Position numbers and translations under genes: made by a program | Notes under the pieces: model-generated | The model's input: only the letters and a program-made list of their open reading frames with translations | What the model was told of the DNA's origin: nothing | Database searches by the model: none | Shown here: piece after piece, positions 25,254 through 36,659 of the stretch | How positions within the stretch are numbered: position 1 is the stretch's first letter | How the letters are laid out: every line of letters begins with the position of its first letter | NCBI GenBank assembly: GCA_905182435.1 | Contig: CAJJBN010000005.1 | Coordinates: 1 to 64,000 of the forward strand | Direction of reading: 5' to 3' | DNA: 64,000 nucleotides | Source: Opitutaceae bacterium BACL24 MAG-120322-bin51 | GTDB lineage: Bacteria; Verrucomicrobiota; Verrucomicrobiia; Opitutales; Coraliomargaritaceae

Positions 25254-27107
25254 ATGACCGCCGCTCAAATACTTCTCGCCGCTCTTCTCACGCCATTGCT
25301 CTCGGCAGTGCTGATTGCCTGTTTCCTGCGCCGCCGCGGAACACTGGCTTCCTACCTCTCTGTCGCTGCTGCTGCCGGTATCTGTGCTTTCAGTTACCTT
25401 GCGATCCAAGCCAGTGAGGCTGGGCCCATTCGCGCCGCTGTTGATTGGTTGCATTTTGGTAACTTCACCGTATCGATGGGCTTCCTGTTCGATGGGGTAT
25501 CTGCTACGATGCTGACGATGGTCGCCTTTGTAGGCTTCCTAATTCACGTATTCAGTCTTGGATACATGGCGGATGACAAGGCCAAGGGCCGCTTTTTCGG
25601 CGGTCTTTCGATCTTCATGTTTTCCATGGTGGGGATCATCCTCGCGGACAACCTGATCATGATCTTCGTATTCTGGGAGTTGGTCGGTTTTAGCTCTTAC
25701 ATGCTCATCGGTCACTACCTGGATACAGACGAAGCTGCAGCTGCTTCGAAGAAAGCATTCATCGTCAATCGTATCGGCGACCTCGGTTTCCTCGTTGGTA
25801 TCGTCTATGCTTACTGGCACTTCGGCACTACCAACCTCGAAGCAATGGGCGCAGCGGTGAACGCGGATCCTAGCTTAATCAGCTGGGTGATCGCTGCGTT
25901 GCTCATGTGTGGCTTCATTGGTAAGTCCGCGCAGTTTCCATTGCACGTCTGGTTGCCAGATGCGATGGCTGGCCCGACTCCGGTATCGGCTCTGATCCAC
26001 GCGGCGACAATGGTCGCGGCGGGTGTTTACTTCCTGATTCGTATCGCTTTTCTCTTCCCACCGGAGGTGCTTGGTTGGATTGCAGTTCTCGGCACGTCGG
26101 TCGCTGTGTATGCAGGTTTTTGTGCGTATGGTCAGAATGATATTAAGAAGATCCTGGCATACTCAACGCTTTCGCAGCTCGGTTATATGTCGGCTGCATT
26201 CGGTTTGGGCTACCCAGGTATCGCGTTGTTCCACCTGATCACGCACGCCTTCTTTAAGGCGCTGTTGTTCCTCGGTGCGGGTTCGATCATTCACGGCTGC
26301 CACCACGAGCAGGATATTTTTAAGATGGGTGGAATCTTAAAGAAGATGCCGATCACTTCGATTACTTTCTTCATCGGTGTGTTGGCTCTCTGTGGTGTGT
26401 ATGGTTTTGCTGGTTTCTATTCGAAAGACGCGATTTTGGTCGCAGGTGGACTCAATAGCACTGTGATTTTTGCATTGTTGACGCTTGGTGCATTTTTGAC
26501 CGCGGGTTATATGGGCCGCTTGGTTTGGATCGTCTTTTTCGGCGAGCCGAAGTCCGATGCTGCTTCGCATGCGCATGAGAGTGGTTTTAGTATGGTGTTG
26601 CCATTGGTCATCTTGGCAGTGCTCTCGGTTGTCGGTGGTTGGATCGGTGTTTGGCCGGAAGCAACTGGTGAGATCATTCGCGATAATTTAGAGCATCTGC
26701 ATCACGCCGAAGGGCACGATGCGATGCACAGTAAGGTCATGATCCTCGGTTCGGCTGCATGGATCGTTGGTCTGCTCGGTTCGTTTTTCTTCTACGGTGT
26801 CGGCAAAAACGGTGATGCTTTGCAGAACCGTGCGAAGCCAGTTTACGAATTCCTCAAAGCCCGTCTGTGGTTCGACGAAATCTACGGCTTTTATGTGGCG
26901 AAGATTCAGCAGCGTTTTGCGGTGCTTCTCAGCTTTCTCGATATTTTCCTGATTAAAGGAATTTTCGTTCGTGGCAGTGCTGGATTAATCGGACTGGTGG
27001 GTGCATGCTCACGCTCGCTGCATGTCGGTAATATTCACGGCTATGTTTACTGGTTCCTTGCCGGAATTATCCTTCTTTGGGCGCTCGCTGCTGGCGTAGC
27101 TCTATAA
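25254..27107 (+). CDS. nuoL: NADH-quinone oxidoreductase subunit L (antiporter-like)
   Basis: Distal proton-pumping subunit of complex I, 617 residues with about 16 helices. Key segments: FWELVGFSSYMLIGHY with the helix-5 Glu, the long signature GKSAQFPLHVWLPDAMAGPTP and VSALIHAATMVAAGVY with pump-channel Lys and His, and LAYSTLSQLGYMSAAFG. The C-terminal part after about residue 480 (HHAEGHDAMHSKVM onwards) corresponds to the lateral helix and last membrane segment. Intact and in frame. Confidence 0.97.
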   Translation: MTAAQILLAALLTPLLSAVLIACFLRRRGTLASYLSVAAAAGICAFSYLAIQASEAGPIRAAVDWLHFGNFTVSMGFLFDGVSATMLTMVAFVGFLIHVFSLGYMADDKAKGRFFGGLSIFMFSMVGIILADNLIMIFVFWELVGFSSYMLIGHYLDTDEAAAASKKAFIVNRIGDLGFLVGIVYAYWHFGTTNLEAMGAAVNADPSLISWVIAALLMCGFIGKSAQFPLHVWLPDAMAGPTPVSALIHAATMVAAGVYFLIRIAFLFPPEVLGWIAVLGTSVAVYAGFCAYGQNDIKKILAYSTLSQLGYMSAAFGLGYPGIALFHLITHAFFKALLFLGAGSIIHGCHHEQDIFKMGGILKKMPITSITFFIGVLALCGVYGFAGFYSKDAILVAGGLNSTVIFALLTLGAFLTAGYMGRLVWIVFFGEPKSDAASHAHESGFSMVLPLVILAVLSVVGGWIGVWPEATGEIIRDNLEHLHHAEGHDAMHSKVMILGSAAWIVGLLGSFFFYGVGKNGDALQNRAKPVYEFLKARLWFDEIYGFYVAKIQQRFAVLLSFLDIFLIKGIFVRGSAGLIGLVGACSRSLHVGNIHGYVYWFLAGIILLWALAAGVAL

Positions 27108-27140
27108 AAATAGGTGAACGATTTTTCAATTTAGATAGAT

Positions 27141-28735
<1,595 letters not shown>

Positions 28736-28736
<1 letters not shown>

Positions 28737-30250
28737 TGAACGAGCTTCTCGCCGAATTTCTGCGCAGTTTCACTGCGACAAACGACTGGGCTGCAATTGC
28801 GCCCGAAATCATGTTGGCGGTACTCGCCCTTGGTCTGCTTGGAGCTGAGATGGTGTTGCCACGGTCCCAGCAGGGGCTTATCCCGCGTCTCGCGATTTGG
28901 GGACAAGTCCTCGTCCTAGTTGTGACACTATGTTGCTCAGCTTATTATACCGTCGAGGGACAGACCTTTTTTAGTGGCATGATCGCACAGACAGATGTGA
29001 CGCAAATCATGCGAGCCTTCTTCTTGGTAAGTTCGATTCTCGTCTGCTACCTCGGCAAGATCTACTTATCGAAGCAAAAGCTGCCGCGCACTGAGTTCTT
29101 CCACTTGGTGATTATCATTGCAGCAGCGATGATGCTGTTGGTGCAGAGCGCCAATTTTGTGATGTTGTTCGTAGCGCTCGAAGCCGTGACGATCGCTTTT
29201 TATGTATTGGTAGCTTATTGCCGTACCAGTTCGCTGTCGCTCGAGGCGGGCTTGAAATATTTGATCCTCGGTGCGCTGAGTTCTTCTATTTTGTTATTCG
29301 GTATTGTGCTACTTTACGGAGTTGCGGGTAATCCCGAGCTGAGCTTCTCCAGCTGCTGACTCGCTCAATTTCGTAGCGAGTTACAAGCGTTCATCGTGGA
29401 AGGTGCATCAGGATAATGTGATCGGTGACGTATCGGTGCGCTTACTCGTCGTCGCGGGTATCTGCTTTCAAGATCGGTGCGGTGCCCTTCCAGATCTGGG
29501 TGCCCGACGTCTATCAAGGCGCTCCCACTCCCGTGACTGCGTACCTCGCGAGTCGCTTCCAAAGCGGCTGGCTTTATTGTATTACTGCAATTGTTGACGG
29601 GGCCGTTTATTGGCTTGGCTTCGTTCATGATCCCAGTGCTGTCGTTTATCGCGGCAGCCACCATCCTGTTTGGTAATTTCGCGGCGGTGCGCCAGCGCAA
29701 TGTTAAACGCCTGATGGGGCTTTCGGGAGTCGCACATGCCGGTTACCTCCTAGTCGGCGTGGTTGCAGCGCTCAGCATTCCAGAAGCAAAGTATGCGGTG
29801 ATTTTCTACCTAGCGACTTACCTACTAGCGTCGTTTGCGGTCTTTGCCGTGATGTCGCATGTGGCTGGTGCTGATGATGCGAACCAAGAGCTTGAAGACT
29901 ATGAGGACCTAGCGCGTAAGAGTCCGTTTCTCAGTGGTGTGCTCGCCGTTGGCTTAGGCTCATTGGCTGGTATTCCACCATTAGGTGGCTTTATTGGTAA
30001 GCTGTTCATCTTTATTGCAGCTTACAAAGCTGGCCTTTACGGCCTATTGGCAATCTCCGTGCTCGGTGTAGTGATCTCGATCTACTACTACTTTGGGTGG
30101 GTGCGCACAGTGTATTTCTCCGATTCGAAGGATGACGCAACCGCAACTGCTGGATCGCTCTGCAACTGCGATCGCGTCGTACTAGGTGCGCTCGTTGTTG
30201 CGACGGTGTTGGTTGGTATCTTTCCCAGTGTGTTGCCGATCATCCCGTAA
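28736..30250 (+). CDS. nuoN: NADH-quinone oxidoreductase subunit N, disrupted by frameshifts
   Basis: Third antiporter-like pump subunit. The start overlaps the nuoM stop and has an excellent Shine-Dalgarno sequence. Residues 1-205 read cleanly, then a TGA at 29357-29359 interrupts. Continuity returns in other frames: [10 protein letters not shown] (29381-29410), then [19 protein letters not shown] (to about 29468), then [23 protein letters not shown] (to about 29551), then [18 protein letters not shown] and on to the stop at 30250. The second and third switches fit single extra bases: TTT for TT at 29466-29468, and AGTCG for AGCG at 29551-29555. All conserved segments exist, so sequence error is more likely than true loss. 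Confidence 0.85.
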
Positions 30251-30330
30251 GCGCCTTCGGCGAGTGAGGCAGTGCTGCGCACGGAGTGACGCCTTCGGCT
30301 GGTGAAGGTGAGAAGTGCTAGTGAGTGACA
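30251..30330 (+). repeat. Mini-hairpin array directly after nuoN
   Basis: Starts two bases after the nuoN stop with CGCCTTCGGCGAGTGA (30252-30267), then GTGCTGCGCACGGAGTGA (30272-30289), CGCCTTCGGCTGGTGA (30290-30305) and AGGTGAGAAGTGCTAGTGA. Each unit is a 4-bp (or near) stem with a 3-nt loop followed by (G)AGTGA. Polarity matches nuoN. Confidence 0.8.
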
Positions 30331-30411
30331 GGAGGGAAACGCTCCGTCGTTTCCATGTATCGGATTGGACCGTATCGAACTATCGGTGGAAACGACGGAG
30401 CGTTTCCCTCC
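30331..30411. repeat. Perfect 25-bp inverted repeat with 31-base loop
   Basis: The arm at 30331-30355 (GGAGGGAAACG...TTTCCA) is exactly complementary to 30387-30411. The loop holds three TATCG motifs. It lies between the convergent nuoN and metY genes. It could be a miniature inverted-repeat element or a long RNA hairpin; no target-site duplication was evident. Confidence 0.85.
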
Positions 30412-30419
30412 AACTATAA

Positions 30420-30449
30420 TGCGAGGGTCGCGCAGGCGCGTCCCTCGCA
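30420..30449. repeat. GC-rich hairpin, 13-bp arms with one mismatch
   Basis: TGCGAGGGTCGCG (30420-30432) and CGCGTCCCTCGCA (30437-30449) pair around a CAGG loop with a single T:T mismatch. No T-run follows. Confidence 0.7.
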
Positions 30450-30519
30450 AAGATTGCGGGGTACACCCGCTCGCTAATAAAACGTAGGGGCTGGCTTTAT
30501 GCCATGCCCTTCGACTCAA

Positions 30520-30552
30520 AAAAGGCCGAGTTCATTACGAACTCGGCCTTTT
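30520..30552. terminator. Bidirectional rho-independent terminator between nuoN and metY
   Basis: AAAAGGCCGAGTTC (30520-30533) and GAACTCGGCCTTTT (30539-30552) form a perfect 14-bp stem with a 5-nt loop. A and T tracts on both sides allow termination of both converging transcripts. Confidence 0.9.
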
Positions 30553-30574
30553 GTTTCCAATTTAATACTCAGAA

Positions 30575-31882
30575 CTACGCCTTCAGCGCTTGATCTAGAT
30601 CGGCTAGCAGGTCTTCGATGGCTTCGATGCCGACGGAGAGGCGCACGAAGTCGGCGGTTACGCCGGTGGATTGTTGCTGTTCCTCAGTGAGCTGTTGGTG
30701 CGTGGTGCTGGCTGGGTGGATCGCGAGCGACTTGGCGTCGCCGATGTTGGCGAGGTGACTGAAGAGCTCGAGGCCGTCGATGAACTTGCGTCCTGCTTCG
30801 AGGCCGCCTTTCAGACCGAAGCCAACGAGCCCACCGAAGCGCTCGTTGTCGAAATATTTCTCAGCGGCGGCGTGGTGCGCGCTTTTACTGAGCCCTGGGT
30901 AGTTGACCCAACTCACAGCTTCATGGCTTTCAAGGAATAGGGCGACCTTGAGTGCATTGGAGCAGTGGCGCTCCATGCGTAGATGGAGCGTTTCGAGGCC
31001 CTGAATGTGCAGGAATGAGTTGAACGGGGAAGTGCAGTTGCCGGTGTCGCGTAGCCACTGTAGGCGCATTTTCATGATGTAAGCGATGTTGGCACCGCCG
31101 GCTGGTTCGAACGCTTTGAACACATCCCAATGCACGAGGCCGTGGTAACTCGCGTCGGGCTCGGTGAACTCCGCGAAGCGGCCGCTGCCCCAGTCGAAGT
31201 TGCCGCCGTCGACGACGATGCCGCCGATGCTGGTGCCGTGTCCTCCGATGTACTTGGTGAGGCTGTGGATGACGACGTTCGCGCCGTGCTCAAGCGGACG
31301 ACAGATCATCGGCGAGGCGACGGTATTATCAATGATGAGTGGGATCTTTGCTGCGCGGGCGACAGCAGAGACTTCCTCGAATGGGAAGATATTGAGCTTT
31401 GGGTTGCCGACGGTGTCGCCGTAGATGGCTTTGGTTTTTTCGTCAATCAATGGCTCGAAGCTGGAGGGATCTTCGGCGTCGGCGAAGCGTACTTCGATGC
31501 CGAGCTTTGGTAGGGTGTATTTAAAAAGTGTATACGTGCCGCCGTAGAGTTGCGCGGACGAGACGATGTTGTCACCTGTGCCGGCGATGTTGAGAATCGC
31601 GCTGGTGATGGCTGCCTGACCACTGGCATGGGCCAGACCTGCGACACCCCCTTCGAGTGCGGCGACACGCTTTTCAAGCACGTCAGTCGTGGGGTTCATG
31701 ATGCGAGTATAGATATAGCCTAGCTCCTCGAGGCCGAAGAGTTTGGCCGCATGGTCGGTATCCCGAAACATGTAGCTGGTGGTCTGGTAAATAGGGACGG
31801 CGCGTGAGCCTGTCTCTGCGTCAGGCGTGTGGCCTGCGTGGAGGGTGAGGGTGCCGAGAGCGGGTGCTTTCTTATCTGTCAT
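30575..31882 (-). CDS. metY: O-acetylhomoserine aminocarboxypropyltransferase / sulfhydrylase
   Basis: PLP enzyme that makes homocysteine from O-acetylhomoserine and sulfide, in methionine synthesis by direct sulfhydrylation. 435 residues, typical of the MetY branch rather than the shorter MetB/MetC enzymes. PLP-binding segments: [43 protein letters not shown], and the Schiff-base Lys in [16 protein letters not shown]. It pairs functionally with the sulfate-reduction gene cysH at 2706, though not adjacent. The leader region carries a purine-rich tandem repeat. No SAM riboswitch was recognised upstream. Confidence 0.93.
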   Translation of the reverse strand: MTDKKAPALGTLTLHAGHTPDAETGSRAVPIYQTTSYMFRDTDHAAKLFGLEELGYIYTRIMNPTTDVLEKRVAALEGGVAGLAHASGQAAITSAILNIAGTGDNIVSSAQLYGGTYTLFKYTLPKLGIEVRFADAEDPSSFEPLIDEKTKAIYGDTVGNPKLNIFPFEEVSAVARAAKIPLIIDNTVASPMICRPLEHGANVVIHSLTKYIGGHGTSIGGIVVDGGNFDWGSGRFAEFTEPDASYHGLVHWDVFKAFEPAGGANIAYIMKMRLQWLRDTGNCTSPFNSFLHIQGLETLHLRMERHCSNALKVALFLESHEAVSWVNYPGLSKSAHHAAAEKYFDNERFGGLVGFGLKGGLEAGRKFIDGLELFSHLANIGDAKSLAIHPASTTHQQLTEEQQQSTGVTADFVRLSVGIEAIEDLLADLDQALKA

Positions 31883-31894
31883 AGCTTGGGAGAA

Positions 31895-31932
31895 GTTGAG
31901 AGTTGAGAGTTGAGAGTTTGAGTTGAGTTGGG
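31895..31932 (+). repeat. GTTGAGA tandem repeat upstream of metY
   Basis: Three exact GTTGAGA copies followed by degenerate GTTTGAGTTGAGTTGGGGT. It lies 13 bases upstream of the metY start on the opposite strand, so the metY leader RNA would be pyrimidine-rich here. AGGTCTGCC near 31942 is a fragment of a dispersed repeat. Confidence 0.7.
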
Positions 31933-31998
31933 GTGGGGCGTAGGTCTGCCAAGATGCCCTGCGAAGCGCAGAAAGCGTAGCGGGTCGATGCGTGGTAA

Positions 31999-33627
31999 TT
32001 ATTGAGTGTTAGTCATACGGTCTCTTGTTTTAGTGGCGTCCCAGGAGAGTCCGACCTTGTCCAGAAAACGTGCGGCTTCTTCGAGGAATTCGTTGTCAGG
32101 TAGCGTTTCGCGGAGGATGTGTTTGTATTCACGCAGTGCGTTATTAAGCTGTCCTTCAACAACAAAGGCACGTGCGAGTTGCTTGCGCCTCTCGACAAGG
32201 TCTGAACGTTTTTCGAGGATATCCTGCAGCATGTTGATCAGCTGAAGATTAGTGAATAGCGAGTCTTCTGGGCTGTCGGGAAGATCGATCCGATCGACGA
32301 GGGCAGCTTTCGGCTCCCATGCATTTGGCCAGCGTTCAGACATGCCAGTCCACATCTTGGTGGGCTCGGCGATCGAATAAGCAAACGCTGCGCTGAGGAT
32401 GATTTCAATCAAGACTAACAATGAGCATGCCATGACCCAGAGCTCTTTGCCAGCGGTGCCCATACCATAGATGAGGCGACCGAGCGCGCTAATGACTAGG
32501 GCGACAATCATCGGTAGGGCGACGTATAGATGGTGATCTTCGTGCGCGAGGGCTCCGTCAATAAAGTGGCCGTCCTGACTGGTGCCATACACGATGAGCG
32601 CTAGGTAACTGCAGAGCCCCAGCAGGATCGCCCGGCTCCACGTTTTCTTGATGTTAAAAGCGAGTAGGATAAAAAACGGCACGAATAGTAGGAACGGCAT
32701 CAAGTTCATGCCAACACCGATTTCGTACTTGGCGTCGATGTCGAATCGATGAAAGAGGGCGTTGTTTATGGGCAAGAGCGCCTGCTGGGTGAAGTGAGCC
32801 ATGTTTTGCCCTGCGTGATTGAGCCGTTCTGTGCGACTGACCGGATCAACTCCTTCTACGTTGGCGTTTCCGGCGTTGATCCACATCCCTAAAAAGAGGC
32901 AGAGGCAGAGCAGTGGTAGCAAGCGATTAAATGATTCTACGTGTATCGATCGTTCTTTTTGAAGGATGACCAGAGCGAGAATAATTGGGATGGCAAATGC
33001 GGCTGGGTGTACCAAGCAGGCGATGGTCATGAGCACCATCGTGGCGATGTAGTCGCGCGCGTTGCGGTTGCGGTTGCCAAAGTAGAGCGCACTTAATATA
33101 AAGATCAACGCGATGATCTCGGTGCGGTAACCAGCCCAGAAAAGTGTCTGTATCGTGGCCGGGTGGAGCGCGAAAATCAGGGTGGCTGAAAACGCGGCGG
33201 GAAATTTGAGCGTCTCTAGGTTTTTGAGGAGCAGGATGGCTGCGAACAGGTGCAGTAGAATATTGATGCTTCGGTGAACTGTTGCGGTGGGCAGTGGGAT
33301 GGCTTGTTCGAGAAAGTAACTACTGATAGCGATCGGGTTGTTTTGGCGAATGCTGTCGAGGGTCCATGCTTGTTGCCAGCTATCCATCGATTGAAAGGCG
33401 CTGCGTTCGATGGAATCGAAGTCGGACCATAGCACGTCCGACATCAGCAGTGGGCTGAATACCAAGATGACTAATGCAATGAGCGCAAAATAGTCACGCA
33501 GGCGAGCTGGTTGCCGGGCGTCAGTTGCGCTTCGTTTGCGCCGCGAGCCTGGCTTTTTTTTGGAGGGAGGGACGATCAGGTTTCCCGTGCGCGGCTTGCG
33601 CGCTTCTGTGTTGTGAGGCTGAGGCAT
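31999..33627 (-). CDS. TMTC-like multi-spanning membrane protein with C-terminal TPR-like region
   Basis: A 542-residue protein with a basic N-terminus ([11 protein letters not shown]), about ten membrane helices between residues 45 and 420, and a soluble C-terminal segment of about 110 residues that resembles a TPR pair ([20 protein letters not shown]). [22 protein letters not shown] matches the HPVxxEAVAWxxGRxDLL pattern of the TMTC/PMT-related superfamily, and [10 protein letters not shown] has acidic residues in the place of the usual catalytic Asp loop. A role in protein or lipid glycosylation is a family-based guess. Two bases separate it from the upstream DUF192 gene. Confidence 0.7.
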   Translation of the reverse strand: MPQPHNTEARKPRTGNLIVPPSKKKPGSRRKRSATDARQPARLRDYFALIALVILVFSPLLMSDVLWSDFDSIERSAFQSMDSWQQAWTLDSIRQNNPIAISSYFLEQAIPLPTATVHRSINILLHLFAAILLLKNLETLKFPAAFSATLIFALHPATIQTLFWAGYRTEIIALIFILSALYFGNRNRNARDYIATMVLMTIACLVHPAAFAIPIILALVILQKERSIHVESFNRLLPLLCLCLFLGMWINAGNANVEGVDPVSRTERLNHAGQNMAHFTQQALLPINNALFHRFDIDAKYEIGVGMNLMPFLLFVPFFILLAFNIKKTWSRAILLGLCSYLALIVYGTSQDGHFIDGALAHEDHHLYVALPMIVALVISALGRLIYGMGTAGKELWVMACSLLVLIEIILSAAFAYSIAEPTKMWTGMSERWPNAWEPKAALVDRIDLPDSPEDSLFTNLQLINMLQDILEKRSDLVERRKQLARAFVVEGQLNNALREYKHILRETLPDNEFLEEAARFLDKVGLSWDATKTRDRMTNTQ

Positions 33628-33629
33628 GC

Positions 33630-34148
33630 TTAGTGCGCGGTCTGAATTGGGTAGCTATTTAGGGATTTGCCACGGCGACTCACGGCTTTTGCCAATGCTT
33701 TCAGGTCAATCTGAGCGCCGGCAACTATGTTGTTACGAGCAAACCAGCCGTGGTTGGTCTCTATCGCGATGAGTACTTGTTGATTGCGGGAGGGGACGCC
33801 ATTTTCATCGTAGGGGTAGAGCGCATGTATCTCGAGCAAACGTCCGCTGGCATCAAAATAGCCGATATCCAGAGGGATGCGGGTGTTACGCATCCAGAAG
33901 GAACGTGGCTCAGGCTGTTTAAATAGAAACAGCATGCCGTGGTCTGTGGGCATCGATTCGCGGTGCATCAGGCCTTTGTTTTGTTCGCTCTGGGTGAGTG
34001 CGAGTTGCAGCTGCAAGGGCGTGCCGTCGATTGAAATTGGGAAATAAGTGTCGCTGGATTCTGGCGCGCCTATCGGCTCTTGCGGGGCACAAGCAATCAG
34101 CAGCAGAAAAAGGGCGAATGTGAACAGTAAGCGGTAGAGCGGTTTCAT
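33630..34148 (-). CDS. DUF192 family lipoprotein
   Basis: 172 residues. The N-terminus is a lipoprotein signal: hydrophobic LFTFALFLLLIAC with a lipobox-like LIAC at residues 17-20. The DUF192 core follows, with LQLALTQSEQNKGLMHRESMPTDHGMLF, SFWMRNTRIPLDIGYFD and VLIAIETNHGWFARNNI. The biochemical function of DUF192 is not known to me; members are exported. It forms a two-gene unit with the TMTC-like gene, and it diverges from the M24 peptidase gene. Confidence 0.85.
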   Translation of the reverse strand: MKPLYRLLFTFALFLLLIACAPQEPIGAPESSDTYFPISIDGTPLQLQLALTQSEQNKGLMHRESMPTDHGMLFLFKQPEPRSFWMRNTRIPLDIGYFDASGRLLEIHALYPYDENGVPSRNQQVLIAIETNHGWFARNNIVAGAQIDLKALAKAVSRRGKSLNSYPIQTAH

Positions 34149-34221
34149 AGAGACTCGATTATTAAGTCGAAGCGTGACAGATCAGTTGGGATGAAGAAGG
34201 GTTATAACTCAACTATTTGAA

Positions 34222-35367
34222 ATGAAAAGTAAATCCTCAGTTATCCGTATTCTCTATGCTGCCTCGGAGCAGTCTGCCGACATTTTCTACCTGACGAAGG
34301 TCTTTGTTCCAGACCCGTTCTTGTGCTTCATCGTAGCCGGGCGCTCGACCGCAGTGGTCAATCGTTTAGAGTATAGCCGAGTCCGCGCGCAATCGAATTG
34401 TGATGAAGTGCTGCTGCTGGAGACGGTTCAGGGGCAGGTGGCAAAGGCCTTACGGATTGAGCTCTCGGCGGTGGGGCCAGCGGAGATGATGCGCTATTTT
34501 GCAAAGTTGAACAAGGCGCGTGAACTGGAAGTGCCTGAAGATTTCCCATCAGTGTATTTTGCCAAGCTGTTAGCAGCGGGCATGCAGGTACGAGTCGGTG
34601 CAGACCCGTTCTTTCAAGCTCGTGAGTTGAAGAGCGATGCTGAGGCCAAGGCATTGCGACAGGGTAATGCTGCGAGCGCGGCCGGTATTCGCACGGCGGA
34701 GAGAGTGTTGCGGGCATCGAAGATTGTCGGTAAGTGCCTCAAATACGAAGGGCGCACGCTCACTTCCGAGAGCCTGCGCATGATGATTGATCAGGCTTGC
34801 CTGGCGAAGGGCGCAGTGGCGCACAATACGATTGTGGCTGGCGGCAGGCAGGGCTGTGATCCTCACGAAGGCGGACACGGGCCGCTTAAGCCGAACGAAC
34901 TAATTATCGTCGATGTGTTTCCGCGTGTGCAAAAGACTGGATACCATGGCGATATGACGCGAACTTTTTTGAAAGGCCGCGCGAATGATGCTCAGCGAGC
35001 ACTCGTCGGTGCAGTGCGTGACGCGCAACTCGCGGCTTTAGCAAAAGTGAAGGCCGGCGTCAGCGGTGCAACGGTCCACGCCGCCGCTGCTCAGCTATTT
35101 GATGATCGCGGATTTTTAACTGAGCGACGCGGCGAAGGCTTTGTGGGATTCATACATTCGACCGGGCATGGCCTCGGACTTGAGGTGCATGAGGCACCGC
35201 GTGTGTCACCGACTGCTGGACGTTTACGTAAGGGCCAAGTGATTACGATTGAACCTGGATTGTATTATCCGGAGGTCGGTGGTTGTCGCATCGAAGATGT
35301 CGTGCGTGTGACGAAGGAGGGCAGTGAAATGCTGTCGTCGATGCATTATAAGTGGGAGCTGCGCTAA
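34222..35367 (+). CDS. M24 family Xaa-Pro aminopeptidase
   Basis: Metallopeptidase of the creatinase fold that removes N-terminal residues preceding proline. 381 residues. The C-terminal catalytic domain shows the five metal ligands: Asp in IIVDVFPR, Asp in GDMTRTF, His in STGHGLGLEVHEAP, Glu in TIEPGLYYP and Glu in CRIEDVVRVT. The N-terminal 150 residues form the creatinase-like domain with weak conservation. A single gene, divergent from the DUF192 lipoprotein. Substrate specificity cannot be read from sequence. Confidence 0.9.
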   Translation: MKSKSSVIRILYAASEQSADIFYLTKVFVPDPFLCFIVAGRSTAVVNRLEYSRVRAQSNCDEVLLLETVQGQVAKALRIELSAVGPAEMMRYFAKLNKARELEVPEDFPSVYFAKLLAAGMQVRVGADPFFQARELKSDAEAKALRQGNAASAAGIRTAERVLRASKIVGKCLKYEGRTLTSESLRMMIDQACLAKGAVAHNTIVAGGRQGCDPHEGGHGPLKPNELIIVDVFPRVQKTGYHGDMTRTFLKGRANDAQRALVGAVRDAQLAALAKVKAGVSGATVHAAAAQLFDDRGFLTERRGEGFVGFIHSTGHGLGLEVHEAPRVSPTAGRLRKGQVITIEPGLYYPEVGGCRIEDVVRVTKEGSEMLSSMHYKWELR

Positions 35368-35522
35368 TCGACCTAAATTCAGAGGCCAGAGGTCCGGGGC
35401 CAGAGGTTTGGGGTGCTTGGCAGCGCTCGCCATTTTGGCAAAACGTTGACGGGGTTCTGACGGAGATGGCGAAGCAATTTCATCACTCGCACTGACAATC
35501 AATCTTGGCCTCTGTTATTAGT

Positions 35523-36629
35523 CTACTTGCTAGACTCCTTCGCGTCTGCTTCGGACTCTTCGCTCAGTGCTTCGAGTGTCGGTAGGAACTTTTTGAATGC
35601 ATCTTTGTTCGCGGCCTTCATGTAGGCCTCTTCCGGTGAGATATTACCAGCTTCCAGTTGTATCGCGATTGAGGAATCCATCAGCAACATGCCTTGCGCA
35701 CGGCTACTTTCGATGATGCCACGCACCTCACTGGTTTTTCCGATACGGATGGTGTTCGGGAGGGCATCATGCTGGAGGAGGATTTCGTGCACGGCAACGC
35801 GCCCAGATGGTATCTTTTTACATAGCAATTGAGAGACGATGCAGGTGAGGCAACCTGCGAGCAGCACGCGAATCTGCGCCTGTTCATCTGCAGGAAAGGC
35901 ATCGATGATGCGGTCGATTGTCTTGGGGGCGTTATTGGTATGTAGTGTGCCGAACACCAGCATGCCCATCGAGGCGCAACTCAGCGCGAGTTTGATCGTC
36001 TCTAATTCGCGCATTTCACCGACGAGGACGATGTCTGGATCGGCGCGCATCGCTCCGCGCAGTGCATTGGCAAAAGAGTGACTATGCTCACCCACTTCGC
36101 GGTGGACGATAACACTCTTCTTTTTTAGGTGCACAAACTCGATGGGATCTTCGACGGTAATGATGTGCTTCTGAAAGTTTTCGTTGATGTAGTCCATCAT
36201 TGCCGCGAGCGTTGTGGACTTGCCACTGCCGGTTGGGCCAGTGACTAATACGAGGCCTTCCTTATACTGGCACACGTCCTTGAGGACTTCGGGTAGTTTG
36301 AGTGTATCGAAAGAGAGAATTTCTGCGGGGATTTGCCGAAAGACGGCTGCTTGCCCCCAGTGGTTGTAGAAAAAACTACCGCGAAATCGGGCGAGTCCAG
36401 AGATCTCGTAGGCGAGATCTAGATCGTGGTTTAGTAGGTAATCTTCCCAGCGTTCGGGTCGTGTAACGCTTTGCAGCAGTTCCGACATTTTATCAGCAGT
36501 GATAATTTCGTCGCTGAGTGCGGAGATACGCCCAGAGGCGCGAATTTTAGGGACGGATCCGACCGATAGGTGTAGATCGGAGCCGTCATTCTCTAGCATC
36601 TGTTTCAGGTAGGTGTCGAGTGAGGCCAT
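35523..36629 (-). CDS. pilT: Type IV pilus retraction-type ATPase PilT
   Basis: Hexameric ATPase that disassembles type IV pili in twitching motility. 368 residues. Visible motifs: GSDLHLSVGSVP near residue 15, Walker A GPTGSGKST near 130, the Asp box ITVEDPIEFVH, Walker B MRADPDIVLVGEMRELETI, and the His box GTLHTNNAPKTIDRIID. The C-terminal AIRNLIRE-type element is not obvious; the tail is acidic (ALSEESEADAKESSK). It follows a PilT-like paralogue by 30 bases, probably one transcript. No pilin, PilB or PilC genes are adjacent. Confidence 0.88.
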   Translation of the reverse strand: MASLDTYLKQMLENDGSDLHLSVGSVPKIRASGRISALSDEIITADKMSELLQSVTRPERWEDYLLNHDLDLAYEISGLARFRGSFFYNHWGQAAVFRQIPAEILSFDTLKLPEVLKDVCQYKEGLVLVTGPTGSGKSTTLAAMMDYINENFQKHIITVEDPIEFVHLKKKSVIVHREVGEHSHSFANALRGAMRADPDIVLVGEMRELETIKLALSCASMGMLVFGTLHTNNAPKTIDRIIDAFPADEQAQIRVLLAGCLTCIVSQLLCKKIPSGRVAVHEILLQHDALPNTIRIGKTSEVRGIIESSRAQGMLLMDSSIAIQLEAGNISPEEAYMKAANKDAFKKFLPTLEALSEESEADAKESSK

Positions 36630-36659
36630 GGTATCAAATGCGCAGCGGTTGGTCGCTAT

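Noticed and set aside
30331..30411. Insertion sequence
   Set aside because: Inverted arms without any transposase frame between them and no visible target duplication; kept only as an inverted repeat.
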